A stretch of DNA of 64,000 nucleotides from Alphaproteobacteria bacterium (GTDB lineage Bacteria > Pseudomonadota > Alphaproteobacteria > JANQMY01). The stretch's first letter is position 1. Each line of letters begins with the position of its first letter. The DNA lies in the NCBI GenBank assembly GCA_028289425.1, contig JANQPL010000016.1, forward strand, positions 183,630 to 247,629. The letters run 5' to 3'. Below the pieces are notes generated by a model. It made no database searches and had not been told where the DNA came from. It worked only from the letters and a program-made list of their open reading frames with translations. A program made the translations under genes and the position numbers. Shown in pieces: positions 1 to 10,702 of this stretch.

Positions 1-2
1 GG

Positions 3-149
3 GCGACGATGGCCGCCGATGCGGACAGTTTGGAAGCTGCCGTCGCTATCGAAGATCGCCAGCAGATACTGTGCACCACCAGTGGCGATTTCCGAGAGGG
101 GATCATGGCATTTCTGGAAAAGCGCAAGCCCAACTATCAGGACGCCTGA
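3..149 (+). CDS. Enoyl-CoA hydratase/isomerase family protein, C-terminal end (partial)
   Basis: Only the last 48 codons are present; the gene begins before the window. The tail ends in FLEKRKPNYQDA, and GDFREGIMAFLEKRKP is the usual closing helix of crotonase-family enoyl-CoA hydratases, which hydrate trans-2-enoyl-CoA in fatty-acid or aromatic breakdown. The active-site residues lie outside the window, so the exact reaction cannot be judged. It converges on the TetR gene and overlaps its 3' end by 13 bases. Confidence 0.75.
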   Translation, partial: ATMAADADSLEAAVAIEDRQQILCTTSGDFREGIMAFLEKRKPNYQDA

Positions 150-733
150 GCTTGGCTGGCCAAGCCATCGATCAGTGTGCAGATGTTTTCATAAACGCTT
201 TCAAGCGTCGCCGCATCGTTATCGCCGGCAAAAAGCGTCATGATCCCTTCGTTAAGCGCTCCGGACAGCAGCGCTGCCATGATTTCAACTGACGGCACTT
301 TCATCGCGCCATTTTCTACCGCGTATTGAAGCCCCTCCACCAGGGACTGAATGCCCGTCTTTCGCTCGATGGCGCGCCAGTCGTTGAAGCCCAGCACGGC
401 CGGCCCATCCATCATCACGATGCGGACGAATTCGGCTTTGGACGCTTCCTCCAGAAATGCCCGCGAGCCCAGTTTTAACCCCTCGACCGGATCATTGGCC
501 GCCACGGCCCGTTCCTCGATGGCGTTGAGCACCTCGGTCTGGATCGTCTCCACCACCGCCCGGAACAGGGCCTTCTTATCCTCGTAATGGTGATAAAGCG
601 CCCCCCGGCTGATGCCGGTCGCCTTGGCCAGGGCAGGGGTCGACGTCGCAGCATAGCCATTTTCCGCAAATTCCCGCCTCCCCGCCGCGATGAGGGTCGA
701 TTGGGTGGCGTTGGATCGGTCCTGCTGGCGCAT
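137..733 (-). CDS. TetR/AcrR family transcriptional regulator
   Basis: 198 residues. The N-terminal helix-turn-helix lies at about residues 10-57 (ALAKATGISRGALYHHYEDK is the recognition region), followed by a ligand-binding helical domain. The ATG at 733 (MRQQDR) is chosen because it gives the normal TetR length; the open frame continues to 961 but would run through the operators and the divergent gene. Two palindromes sit just upstream (756-772, 782-798), so autorepression together with control of the divergent VOC gene at 845 is the simplest reading. The ligand is unknown. Confidence 0.9.
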   Translation of the reverse strand: MRQQDRSNATQSTLIAAGRREFAENGYAATSTPALAKATGISRGALYHHYEDKKALFRAVVETIQTEVLNAIEERAVAANDPVEGLKLGSRAFLEEASKAEFVRIVMMDGPAVLGFNDWRAIERKTGIQSLVEGLQYAVENGAMKVPSVEIMAALLSGALNEGIMTLFAGDNDAATLESVYENICTLIDGLASQAQAS

Positions 734-755
734 GGGAGTCTCCCGGTCTTGACAA

Positions 756-798
756 ACAAACAGACTGTTTGTATTTAATAAACATACAGTCTGTTTGT
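756..798. promoter_or_regulatory. Twin TetR operators between divergent genes
   Basis: ACAAACAGACTGTTTGT (756-772) is a perfect 17-base palindrome, and ACATACAGTCTGTTTGT (782-798) is the same with one arm mismatch. Their centres are 26 bases apart. Their position between the TetR start (733) and the VOC start (845) makes them the probable binding sites of that TetR. Confidence 0.8.
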
Positions 799-844
799 AA
801 ACATTATGACCTTGTTGATCAAGGTCGGGCAAAAGGAGTGTGAC

Positions 845-1270
845 ATGAACATTTCGAGCTACTATCCGGTGCTTCGGGTGTCTGACGTTGCGTCGACAGC
901 GGCGTTCTACGAAACCCATTTCGGCTTCAAGAAGGGGTTCGATTCCGGTTGGTATGTGCATTTAGTCATGCCCGAACAATCCGCTGTAAACCTGGCAATC
1001 ATGGAGTCGTCCCATGAATCTCTGCCGGCAGGCCGGGGCGAGAATGTGCAAGGGCTATTGCTCAATTTTGAACTAGACGACGTGGATGCGGTTTACGCCC
1101 GTATGCAAGCGTCCGATGTGGAAATCTTGTTGCCCTTGAGGGATGAACCTTGGGGGCAGCGCCATTTCATCATGCGGGACCCTGCGGGCGTTCTCATAGA
1201 TGTGATCAAGCTCATTCCGCCGTCAGCGGAATATGCGGCGCAATATGACGAGGATTCCGTGCCGAGTTAA
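845..1270 (+). CDS. VOC (glyoxalase/bleomycin resistance) family protein
   Basis: 141 residues. It opens with the VOC beta-alpha-beta start ([20 protein letters not shown], then FGFK) and closes with a DPAGVLIDV segment, where the metal-binding Glu of many family members is replaced by Asp. ATG 845 is chosen for the AGGAG at 834-838; an in-frame ATG at 806 would precede the ribosome site. VOC proteins bind a metal and act as lyases, dioxygenases or drug-binding proteins; which of these applies here cannot be told. It is divergent from the TetR gene and probably repressed by it. Confidence 0.85.
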   Translation: MNISSYYPVLRVSDVASTAAFYETHFGFKKGFDSGWYVHLVMPEQSAVNLAIMESSHESLPAGRGENVQGLLLNFELDDVDAVYARMQASDVEILLPLRDEPWGQRHFIMRDPAGVLIDVIKLIPPSAEYAAQYDEDSVPS

Positions 1271-1366
1271 AAGTCGACAGGTGCCATGGGCGAAATGGCT
1301 TGAAACCGCTCCGGGACTTCTCGTTCAGCACGGCAAGCGGTAGACTCTCCTCTGCGGAGAGGCTTT

Positions 1367-2815
1367 ATGGATTTCATTTCGCCCATCACCAACTGGATCG
1401 TCGAAAACGAAGGCCTTCTGTCGGGCTTGGCGGCGATGATTGTGTTGGGTGGCGTCATCGTATCTCCGTTCGGTGCTCACTTTCGCTCGCTTATCGGCAA
1501 GCTGCGCCCGAGCGGGACCGATACTGCGGTCGATTCATCTGGCGTGCCTATTGTGGGATCGGCTGGCGATAAGGCGGCCAGTCCCAAACGCCAACGGCCG
1601 TCAATCGCAATCTTGCCGCTCAACAATATGAGTGGAGATGAGTCGCAAGAATATCTCGCCGACGGGCTTACAGAAGACCTCATCACGCTTGTGTCGCGGA
1701 TTGAAGGGTTCGACGTCATCGCCCGCAATTCAACCTTTGCCTTTAAAGGTCAGCATCCTGATGTTCGGGAGGTTGGACGGCGCTTAAACGCGAGTTATGT
1801 GGTGGAAGGCAGTTTGCGGCAGATGGGCCAACAGCTCCGTGTGACCGTTCAGTTGATTGATGCGGAAAACGGCAATCATGTCTGGGCGGAAAAGTATGAC
1901 CGGCCTATCGACGAGTTCTTCGACCTGCAAGATGAAGTTGTCGCTGCAATCGCCGCTCAATTGCTGCCCCATTTGGACACGGCGGCGATTGCGCGGCACA
2001 TGAATCATTCAGACGATACGCTCAAAGCGTGGGCGCTGACACGGCGCGCCTACACGATTTTGCGGTCTGAGCGAAACAATCAAGAGAACCTTGAAAAAGC
2101 AGTGAAGCTGTCGGAACAAGCGCTCGCCATCGATCCCAGTTATGCGGACGCTTACGGAACGCTGGCACGCGCCCACTCACTGGCCGTCTTCTACAACGAG
2201 GCGGCCGATCCGGAAAACTCGAAACAAAGAGCGCAAGAGGCCATCGACACGTTGCGCCGTTTAGCCCCCAACGAAGCAGTCACTTATCACGCCATCGGTC
2301 AACACGCGCTTGCCACGGAGGGATCGGAAAAAGCGGTTCCGGCATTGGAAGAAGCGGTAAAGCGAAATCCAAACGACGTGCTGATCCTTGCAGCACTTGG
2401 ATACCACATGGTGCAAGTGGGCCGGGCCGAAGAAGGGCTCGCAAAGCTTCAGCGCGCCCTCGACTTATCACCGCATGATCCAGGCCGGCATCGGTTGCAT
2501 TTCCTAATGTCCATGGCCCAGCTTAATCAGCAGCGATTGGAAGAAGCGTTAGATCACGCTCGATCGTCCGTACAGCTCTTCGATCAGTTCCCAGCGGCGT
2601 TGGCTCTTTATGCGGGGTTACTGTTCGCACACGGAGAGAAAGAGGCGGCGAAAGCCCAGCTCGCAAGACTGCAGTCGCTCAACCCGAATATGACGCGCAA
2701 GCTTTTGTCCATGAGAATTGGCTACAGTCTTGGCCTCAAGATCGAGCAAGAAAATAGTTTCAATCAGCTGCTCGACGAGGCCGGGTTCTTGGACGAACCA
2801 AGCCCCGCCACCTAA
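1367..2815 (+). CDS. Membrane-anchored TolB-like domain / TPR protein
   Basis: 482 residues. A short N-terminal segment with one hydrophobic stretch (about 18-36) is followed by a TolB/FlgO-like domain (about 78-205; PSIAILPLNNMSGDESQEYLADGLTEDL split over PSIAILPLNN and YLADGLTEDL), then TPR-type helical repeats to the end. This layout is known from the non-catalytic part of CyaB-type adenylate cyclases of alphaproteobacteria, but no cyclase domain is present. GGAGAGG lies five bases before the ATG. A paralogue lies at 4144-5523. A role as a scaffold or sensor is inferred from the architecture only. Confidence 0.85.
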   Translation: MDFISPITNWIVENEGLLSGLAAMIVLGGVIVSPFGAHFRSLIGKLRPSGTDTAVDSSGVPIVGSAGDKAASPKRQRPSIAILPLNNMSGDESQEYLADGLTEDLITLVSRIEGFDVIARNSTFAFKGQHPDVREVGRRLNASYVVEGSLRQMGQQLRVTVQLIDAENGNHVWAEKYDRPIDEFFDLQDEVVAAIAAQLLPHLDTAAIARHMNHSDDTLKAWALTRRAYTILRSERNNQENLEKAVKLSEQALAIDPSYADAYGTLARAHSLAVFYNEAADPENSKQRAQEAIDTLRRLAPNEAVTYHAIGQHALATEGSEKAVPALEEAVKRNPNDVLILAALGYHMVQVGRAEEGLAKLQRALDLSPHDPGRHRLHFLMSMAQLNQQRLEEALDHARSSVQLFDQFPAALALYAGLLFAHGEKEAAKAQLARLQSLNPNMTRKLLSMRIGYSLGLKIEQENSFNQLLDEAGFLDEPSPAT

Positions 2816-2818
2816 AGC

Positions 2819-4015
2819 CTATTCCGCGGCCGCAGTCTTTTTCTTGGCAACACCCGTCGGCGTTTGGTTGGTCCGCATGGTGTAGGGATCCGTGTCGATT
2901 TCTTCCAGTTCAATGTCGCCTGCCAAGACGGCCTTCTTCCATTCCTGGTGTTGGGGGTCCCGCTCGTGGAATTCCGGCATCACTTCCTTGGCGAACAGCT
3001 CAAGGCTCGAACAGATGTCTTCGTGCTTGTTCTTGCCGGCCTGATTGAGCAGGATCACCTGATCCACATGCGACTCTTCGAATTTGAGCAAACGCTCGCG
3101 CACGGTCTTGGGCGACCCGATGAGGCCGCCGCCGGCACGCTTTTGGCCTTCTGGCGAGGCTTTCCACGTCTGATATTCGTCCCAAAGATTAACCGTGCCC
3201 GGCGCGACCGGTCCATGTTTGTTGTAGAAGACAAGCGCGAATTGAAAGAATGTCCAGCCCTCTGCTTTTTGTTGGGCTTCTTCATCCGTCTCGCAACACA
3301 TGAAGCCGCTCACCACGGCAATGCCGGGATTGGTTTGATAGTCGCAAAGCTTGTCGAGGTGCTTAGTGTACTGATTGTAGTAAGCATGCACCCAGGCTTG
3401 CGCAGCTTCTGAACTGACAAACTGAAATCCCAACGCACCCATGCCGCGCCTGCCGGCCATTTTGATGGTTTCCATTTGTGAGCAGGCGACCCATAAAGGC
3501 GGATGGGGTTTTTGATAGGGCTTGGGAATCACATTGCGTAGCGGAAAGTCGAAGAACTCGCCATGATACTCCCAGGCGTCGTTGTAGAACATGGGGAGGC
3601 ACGCTTTCACCGCATCCTCCCATACGTCCCTTTTGTCCCTGAAGCGCCGATCGAAGGGGTGAAGTTCGGTTACGCTCGATCCTTCTCCTATGCCCAGTTC
3701 CACCCGGCCGTCGCTCAGAAGATCAAGTGTAGAGACCCTTTCTGCAACGCGCGCCGGATGGTTGGTGGTGAGCTGAACGATCCCGTGGCCCAGCCGGATA
3801 TTCTGCGTGCGCTGGCTTGCAGCCGCCAGAAATACTTCGGGTGCGGATGAATGAGAGTACTCTTCGAGAAAATGGTGTTCGACTTCCCAGGCATAGTCAA
3901 ACCCCAGTCGGTCTGCCAGTTCGATTTGGTCCAGCGAATTCTTGAGCAGCTTGTGCTCGCTTCTTTCAGTCCAGGGCCGTGGCAGTTGATGCTCATAGAA
4001 GATTCCGAATTTCAC
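2819..4015 (-). CDS. LLM class flavin-dependent oxidoreductase (luciferase-like)
   Basis: 398 residues, the usual size of bacterial luciferase-like monooxygenases. MKFGIFYEHQLPRPW, WEVEHHFLEEYSHSSAPE and LGIGEGSS are typical of the F420/FMN-dependent TIM-barrel family. The start is the ATG at 4015, giving the canonical MKFGIF opening. The substrate is not evident. It lies convergent to one TPR gene (3 bases between stops) and divergent from its paralogue. It resembles the LLM protein at 23997-25235 in the EHH-x(4,6)-SYS/SHS-SAPE region. Confidence 0.88.
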   Translation of the reverse strand: MKFGIFYEHQLPRPWTERSEHKLLKNSLDQIELADRLGFDYAWEVEHHFLEEYSHSSAPEVFLAAASQRTQNIRLGHGIVQLTTNHPARVAERVSTLDLLSDGRVELGIGEGSSVTELHPFDRRFRDKRDVWEDAVKACLPMFYNDAWEYHGEFFDFPLRNVIPKPYQKPHPPLWVACSQMETIKMAGRRGMGALGFQFVSSEAAQAWVHAYYNQYTKHLDKLCDYQTNPGIAVVSGFMCCETDEEAQQKAEGWTFFQFALVFYNKHGPVAPGTVNLWDEYQTWKASPEGQKRAGGGLIGSPKTVRERLLKFEESHVDQVILLNQAGKNKHEDICSSLELFAKEVMPEFHERDPQHQEWKKAVLAGDIELEEIDTDPYTMRTNQTPTGVAKKKTAAAE

Positions 4016-4143
4016 CGCTTTCTCCCGCTATTTCCGCAAACGCGCCTATTTGCTAGAGTATGGCCGTTTTCGGCGAGACCATACAAGGCCCGCCTATTGC
4101 GGATCCTTTGCCGCGGTGTTTGAGAGCCTGGAGTATTTAGGCC

Positions 4144-5523
4144 ATGTTTGAGTATGTAGCGGAATGGATTTCGGCCAATCGGCAGCTATTGTCCGGCCTG
4201 GCAGCCTTGGTTGCCATTTTGGGGTTTGTCTTGAGCCCCTTGGGGAAAGGTCTTCGGGGACGCGTCCTTTTTGGCAGACCCACTGCGGAGCGCAAGACGG
4301 GGGAAGCGCCCCATCGATCGTCTCGGCCAACCGTGGCGGTTTTGCCGTTCAAGAACAGCAGCGGCGAAGCCGATCAAAATTATTTGGCCGACGGTCTGAC
4401 TGAAGATGTGATCACCACACTCTCTTACGGGTCGGGGTTCGATGTTATCGCGCGCAACTCCACCTTTGCCTATAAAGGGCAGCCGATCGATATTCGCGAG
4501 GTGGGTGAGAATCTAGGTGCCACTTACGTGGTCGAAGGAAGCCTTCGGACGATTGGGGAAAATGTCCGTGTTACTGTTCAAGTCAATGATGCCGAAACGG
4601 GCGGTCAGATCTGGGCCGAGAAGTTCGACCAGCCCATGGCGTCGTTCCTGGATATTCAGGATGACGTGGTGGATTCCATTACCTGTCAGATCGGCCCGGA
4701 AATCGAGCGGGTCGAGTTAAGCCGCGACAATCAGCATGCAACGAGTGATCTAGGGGCGTGGGCGCTGGTGCGGCGGGCGAATGTCATCTTTAACAGTGAG
4801 CGGAATACCCGCCCCAATCTCGACCGGATCATAGAGTTTGCGCAGAAGGCGATCGAGCTGGACAGCGATTATCCGGATGCCCATGGGCTGTTGTCGCGCG
4901 CCTATTCGGTCGCCGTGATTTTCGGCGAAACGAACGACAAGGAGCGCGATCTTCAGCTTGCGGAAGAAGCCTATTTTCGAATGCGTGACTTGGCGCCAAA
5001 TCATGCGGATACGTTTTTTACGCAAGGCCAGCTTGCGCTTGCGAATGATGAGATAGAACTGGCTTTGACGGCGCTCAAAGGGGCCTATGAGCGCAACCCC
5101 AATAATGTGCTGGTTCTCGCGCTGCTTGGCCTTACCGCCACACGGCTTGGCCATGCGCAAGACGGGATCGACTTAATCGAGCGGGCGTTGCGCCTATCGC
5201 CCCGCGACCCGACGCGGCATATGAATCACTTCGCCGCCGCCGCCGCCGCCCTCTCCATTGGGGATACGGAGAAGGCGCATTTCCACGCAAAACGGTCGGT
5301 AGAGCTGTTTGACGAATTTCCGGCTAGTCTGGCGATCTACGCCGGGGTTCTTCGTGAACTGGGGCGAGAGAAGGAAGCGCGCGCGCAACTCAAGCGGATC
5401 CGTGATGTCAGCCCGGGGACAACGCGGGAAGAAATTGTCGGTGGCGCCCGCTGGGCTGCCGGCCTTGACGACGAACAGGCCGAGGGGTTCGACCGTTTCC
5501 TGAAAGAGGCGGGGTTTGGGTAG
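4144..5523 (+). CDS. Membrane-anchored TolB-like domain / TPR protein (paralogue)
   Basis: 459 residues with the same order of parts as the protein at 1367-2815: an N-terminal hydrophobic segment (RQLLSGLAALVAILGFVLSP), a TolB-like domain at about 58-185 (PTVAVLPFKN, YLADGLTEDVI, FDVIARNSTFAYKGQ) and C-terminal TPR helices. A run of GCC codons at about 5233-5250 encodes a poly-Ala stretch. No catalytic domain is seen. The two copies differ widely in sequence, so the duplication is not recent. Confidence 0.85.
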   Translation: MFEYVAEWISANRQLLSGLAALVAILGFVLSPLGKGLRGRVLFGRPTAERKTGEAPHRSSRPTVAVLPFKNSSGEADQNYLADGLTEDVITTLSYGSGFDVIARNSTFAYKGQPIDIREVGENLGATYVVEGSLRTIGENVRVTVQVNDAETGGQIWAEKFDQPMASFLDIQDDVVDSITCQIGPEIERVELSRDNQHATSDLGAWALVRRANVIFNSERNTRPNLDRIIEFAQKAIELDSDYPDAHGLLSRAYSVAVIFGETNDKERDLQLAEEAYFRMRDLAPNHADTFFTQGQLALANDEIELALTALKGAYERNPNNVLVLALLGLTATRLGHAQDGIDLIERALRLSPRDPTRHMNHFAAAAAALSIGDTEKAHFHAKRSVELFDEFPASLAIYAGVLRELGREKEARAQLKRIRDVSPGTTREEIVGGARWAAGLDDEQAEGFDRFLKEAGFG

Positions 5524-5553
5524 GCGCCCAAAACAACACCTAGCGGAAAAACA

Positions 5554-5619
5554 ATGCCCCTCCCGAGGGATGGGAGGGGCATGTAGCGGACAAGCGTGTT
5601 GGGGGGAGGCCGCTTGTCC
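5554..5619 (+). terminator. Two consecutive GC-rich hairpins after the TPR gene
   Basis: ATGCCCCTCCC (5554-5564) pairs perfectly with GGGAGGGGCAT (5572-5582), and GGACAAGCG (5588-5596) pairs with CGCTTGTCC (5611-5619). There is no T-run, so termination is possible but not demonstrated. The rest of 5620-5810 holds no gene that I can support. Confidence 0.4.
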
Positions 5620-5810
5620 CGCGGGGTACGATAAGAACTCGGTGTGCGCGGATCGGGTTTCGGGGCCTGGAGAGCGCCACCCACCCCCCGTGACACACGG
5701 GGATCTTGTTTGGGTACCCGTCAAATAAGGATTGGATTTCGGGAAACAAGCCCCCTCACACACCTGTCATTGGGGTGTGAAGTGCACAGGGCCTCCGCAA
5801 ATCTGCGCGG

Positions 5811-6662
5811 CTATAACGTGCCCAGCAAAAACCGCCTGTTGCGCGGCTGCACCGGCCGGGCATTGTTGGTGAAGGCGGTCTTGAACGCGGCGATTTGCGC
5901 GGCGGACGCCTGCACCGGCGTTTTCAGCACCAGCCATGTCACGATCTCCGAACAGGGCGGCGTGGTAAGCGATCCGAAATAGCGGTAATGGGTGCGTTCG
6001 CGCGGCAGCAGGCTTGCGGGCCAAAAATTGACCCCCGGCACTTCCACCTCTTCGCCGACCGTTGCGGGCATGCCTTCCACAATACTGGACAGCCCCTTAT
6101 TGGCGCCGCCTTGGCGCACCATCAGACCCAACACGGCGAGGGATCCGTCCTCCGCGGCATGCACGAAGTGGATTTCCATGTCAAAAGCGATGCCATTGAC
6201 TTGATGTTCGCTCGGGGCGTGAAAGTGAAATTGCTTGAGTTGATAGGTCTTGCCTTCCAGCGACAGGGTGCTGCCTTCCGGGCAATTGCACTGAATGGTG
6301 TGGCCGTTATTGATGATGCGCAACGGGCCGCTGACGTAATTGGTATTGATCGCCGGCAGCTGCGCACGCACGCTGCCCGCCAAATCGATCGGCGATTGCT
6401 GCATTCCCTCGCTGCACGCACTGTAAGTGGGATCAAGCTCGCCCCAGTTTTCCGGCCCCTTGGCGCCTTCATAGCCCCAGGGCGCATCGTGGCTGCCGCT
6501 CTGGTGCAGGGCTTGTCCCTGTTCCGTGAGGGTATCGCCCGAATCCGGTGCTTTGAACGGATCTTCTTGAGCGAAAGCGCGGGTACAGGCGAGACAGGCA
6601 CCGGCCGCGCCGGCGCCCACCAAAAAAGTCCGCCGGTCGAGTTTTTTCGTCAACATAAGCAT
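5811..6662 (-). CDS. Alpha-class carbonic anhydrase, Tat-exported
   Basis: 283 residues. A twin-arginine leader (DRRTFLVGAGAAG, residues 9-21) with an AFA-Q cleavage site near residue 31 points to export of a folded protein to the periplasm. The zinc ligands of alpha carbonic anhydrases are visible as H146 and H148 (QFHFHAPSEH) and H165 (MEIHFVH); SPIDL (90-94) and the late TTPPCSE motif are also present. It converts CO2 and water to bicarbonate. The ATG at 6662 follows AGGGGG; an upstream ATG at 6689 is less likely. Confidence 0.93.
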   Translation of the reverse strand: MLMLTKKLDRRTFLVGAGAAGACLACTRAFAQEDPFKAPDSGDTLTEQGQALHQSGSHDAPWGYEGAKGPENWGELDPTYSACSEGMQQSPIDLAGSVRAQLPAINTNYVSGPLRIINNGHTIQCNCPEGSTLSLEGKTYQLKQFHFHAPSEHQVNGIAFDMEIHFVHAAEDGSLAVLGLMVRQGGANKGLSSIVEGMPATVGEEVEVPGVNFWPASLLPRERTHYRYFGSLTTPPCSEIVTWLVLKTPVQASAAQIAAFKTAFTNNARPVQPRNRRFLLGTL

Positions 6663-6747
6663 CACACTGGCCCCCTCACTTGGCCGCACACATTCTGCCG
6701 CCCAAGGCGTCCAGGCTGCTTATCATATTTCCGGCGCCCGTCCAGCC

Positions 6748-7584
6748 TCATGAGCGCCACACCTCGGCCAAAAAGCGGCTCAACAGCACGTTGAATTCCG
6801 GCGGGCGCTCCCAAAACGGGGCATGACCCGCTTTTTCGATGAAGTGGGGGCCGCCGCCCCACAAATGAGTGAACCCCAAACCCTGCAGATAGGCATTGCT
6901 TACAAAGGGCTCTTCCGCCCCGTTGACGATGGCAAAGGGCACCTTCATCCCCGCGGCAATAGCCTTTTGATCCGAGGCGCCGCCCGAGCGGGCATCGGCG
7001 ATCATGATGGCGCGCGCCCGGCCGTCGGTGCGCTTGACCGCATCCACCATGAAGGGCGGGGGATCTTCTCCGCAATTCGCCGTGGCATAGGCTTCGATTT
7101 CCCGGTCTTCCAGCACTTCCTTGCCGGTGAGCGCCATATGGGGGCTTGGCAAAAAGGCCACGGCCGCCTCCGCCGGGTCGTGGGACAAAGGCGGCGTGCC
7201 GGTGATCATCAAACCGCGCAGGCCGGGATAAAGCGGCACCATTTCCAAGGCGATGTGGCCGCCTAAAGACCAACCCAAAACCGCCACTTGATCGATCTCG
7301 AGCGCCGCCAAAACCTCCGCCATCACGCCCGCATAGCCCTTCATGGTGTAGCTCGTTTGGGGATCGAAATGGGGTTCGAAATCCGGGTCGGAGCCGCCAT
7401 GGCCCGGTAGATCCACCGCGATCATCCGATACCGGTCGATAAACGGCCGCGCCATCTGATAATCGAAGATTTCCTTGCAGGATGAATTGCCGTGGATGAG
7501 CAGCACCGCCGGCCTGTCTTGTGGCCCCCGCTCCCAGATCGTCACATGTCCCGCTGACGTTGTTATTTTGTTTGTTGTCGTCAT
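6748..7584 (-). CDS. Alpha/beta hydrolase
   Basis: 278 residues. HGNSS (31-35) is the oxyanion-hole HG motif, GWSLGG holds the nucleophile S106, and GHAPFW near residue 254 gives the catalytic His. The sequence resembles small esterase/lactonase or C-C hydrolase members, but the substrate is unknown. The frame stays open far upstream, antisense to thiC; the start at 7584 (MTTTNK) is taken because the alpha/beta-hydrolase fold begins there. Confidence 0.88.
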   Translation of the reverse strand: MTTTNKITTSAGHVTIWERGPQDRPAVLLIHGNSSCKEIFDYQMARPFIDRYRMIAVDLPGHGGSDPDFEPHFDPQTSYTMKGYAGVMAEVLAALEIDQVAVLGWSLGGHIALEMVPLYPGLRGLMITGTPPLSHDPAEAAVAFLPSPHMALTGKEVLEDREIEAYATANCGEDPPPFMVDAVKRTDGRARAIMIADARSGGASDQKAIAAGMKVPFAIVNGAEEPFVSNAYLQGLGFTHLWGGGPHFIEKAGHAPFWERPPEFNVLLSRFLAEVWRS

Positions 7585-7665
7585 TCGTGATCGTTTTTTT
7601 GTATGACCGGCGATCGTAATGCGGATTCTGTTGCGGGTCACCCTTTTGCGAGACGCACCCGGCCA

Positions 7666-7728
7666 CCCGCTCCCCCTCCCAGCCACCCGGATACGGTACC
7701 CTGGCGGGTGGCTGGGAGGGGGAGTGGG
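7666..7728. repeat. 24-base-arm hairpin repeat, copy 1
   Basis: Arms 7666-7689 and 7705-7728 are complementary over 24 bases with one mismatch, around a loop containing GGTACCCT. A second copy with the same arm length and a similar loop lies at 10424-10487. It sits between the hydrolase gene and the riboswitch. Confidence 0.75.
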
Positions 7729-7833
7729 CTGGCTGGGCCGCGCATACCGCTTGCCGGAATCGGAATGCGGTCCGCAATCAAAGCGGCCAGTTCTGCTTGA
7801 CCTTGCGCCCGAACCCGCAAAGAATGCCGCCCT

Positions 7834-9918
<2,085 letters not shown>

Positions 9919-9946
9919 GGCGGCCTCTCTACAATCATCAACTGTC

Positions 9947-9979
9947 ATCCCGGAAACGCCTTAAGGCGTTATCCGGGAT
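9947..9979. repeat. Intergenic palindrome (GTCATCCCGG type)
   Basis: ATCCCGGA-AACGCC and GGCGTT-ATCCGGGAT pair around TTAA with one bulged base. It lies 28 bases after thiC and could act as its transcript end, although no T-run follows. Confidence 0.6.
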
Positions 9980-10027
9980 CTATAACCACCGCCGTTTGCC
10001 CAATTGGTACCGGGGATATGGGTCCCC

Positions 10028-10100
10028 GCCTGCCCGAAGCTGAAGCTCCGCCCTGCGGGCCAAAGCCCTTCGGGCGACGGGCCGTTCGGCGAAAGCAGGC
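10028..10100. repeat. Alphaproteobacterial palindromic repeat R1, copy 1 (long form)
   Basis: It runs from GCCTGCCCGAAGC to GCGAAAGCAGGC, with a GCCCTTCGGGC hairpin inside. Long copy 2 is at 14648-14724, and a short form lacking the centre is at 56745-56787. Confidence 0.7.
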
Positions 10101-10108
10101 CAGCTGTA

Positions 10109-10155
10109 GTTGATGCTCGTGCTGGCCGTAGGCCAGACACGGGCGCTGGGACGAC
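10109..10155. repeat. Repeat R6, copy 1
   Basis: A 47-base sequence centred on CTGGCCGTAGGCCAG. Its reverse complement recurs at 62209-62255 with few differences, and a 24-base-shorter version is at 60096-60118. Confidence 0.7.
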
Positions 10156-10195
10156 AGCGGAGTCGTTTGCTTCTGACCTACCACATCGTCCGACC

Positions 10196-10225
10196 GTCAT
10201 CCCCGGGCTTGTCCCGGGGATCCAT
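10196..10225. repeat. GTCATCCCCGGG-type palindrome
   Basis: CCCCGGG (10201-10207) and CCCGGGG (10213-10219) pair around a short loop, followed by ATCCA. This is a frequent kind of intergenic repeat in alphaproteobacteria. Similar but diverged material continues to about 10320. Confidence 0.6.
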
Positions 10226-10381
10226 TGGCGTTGCTGCAACGTCGGGCGCTTACCACTAGTGGGTAAGTTATCGGCAACCGCCATTGGATTGCCGGGATAA
10301 ACCCGGCAATGACGAACGAGTTTAAGGCGCGTCAGAGTCCCAATTTGAGACGCTTCAGATGCCGGAGCTGCCCCCAAAAAG

Positions 10382-10528
10382 ATGGGTGCATGGGGTTCAT
10401 CCGATGTTTGAACACCCGGCCGGCCCACGCCCCCATCCCATCCACCCGATAAGGGTACCCTAGGGGTGGATGGGATGGGGGCGTGGGATGGCAAAGCCCG
10501 ATAAACAATGGGTGCATGGGGTTCATCC
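10382..10528. repeat. Hairpin repeat copy 2 inside 21-base direct repeats
   Basis: Arms 10424-10447 and 10464-10487 are a perfect 24-base inverted repeat, with GGTACCCT in the 16-base loop, matching the element at 7666-7728. An identical 21-base direct repeat (starting ATGGGTGCATGG) occurs at 10382-10402 and 10508-10528 on either side. Confidence 0.8.
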
Positions 10529-10562
10529 AAGTTTTGGTGAAGGCTCCCAATCGGCGCCCAAC

Positions 10563-10590
10563 AAAAAAGGGACCATTTGGCCCCTTTTGT
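10563..10590 (-). terminator. Rho-independent terminator
   Basis: Read on the minus strand, ACAAAAGGGGCCA pairs with TGGTCCCTTTT (one mismatch) and ends in six T residues. It would end transcription coming from the membrane-protein gene at 10703-11242. Confidence 0.65.
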
Positions 10591-10638
10591 CATAACGGCG
10601 ATGATGTTTCTTGCACTCATTCAGAGGCACTCCTAACG

Positions 10639-10692
10639 GCACCTCCCTCTCGTCGACAAGTTTACCACAAACTCGCCCTTACGGGGAGGTGT
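10639..10692 (-). other. Structured 3' UTR segment
   Basis: CACCTCC (10639-10645) pairs with GGAGGTG (10686-10692), and between them CAAGTTT can pair with AAACTCG. It lies directly after the stop at 10703 and before the terminator at 10563-10590. The role is unknown. Confidence 0.35.
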
Positions 10693-10702
10693 GGCCACAT
10701 TG

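Noticed and set aside
734..961. N-terminal extension of the first TetR gene up to base 961
   Set aside because: It would run through both operators and the divergent VOC gene; TetR homology starts at the ATG at 733.
5194..5763. Minus-strand open frame after the second TPR gene
   Set aside because: It is mostly antisense to the TPR coding region and has no ribosome site or recognisable domain.
9961..10620. Minus-strand open frame starting MSARNIIAVMTKGAKW with a fair ribosome site
   Set aside because: It is crossed after about 15 codons by a terminator hairpin and then runs through intergenic repeats; no homology was recognised. Its first part may still be a leader, but this cannot be supported.
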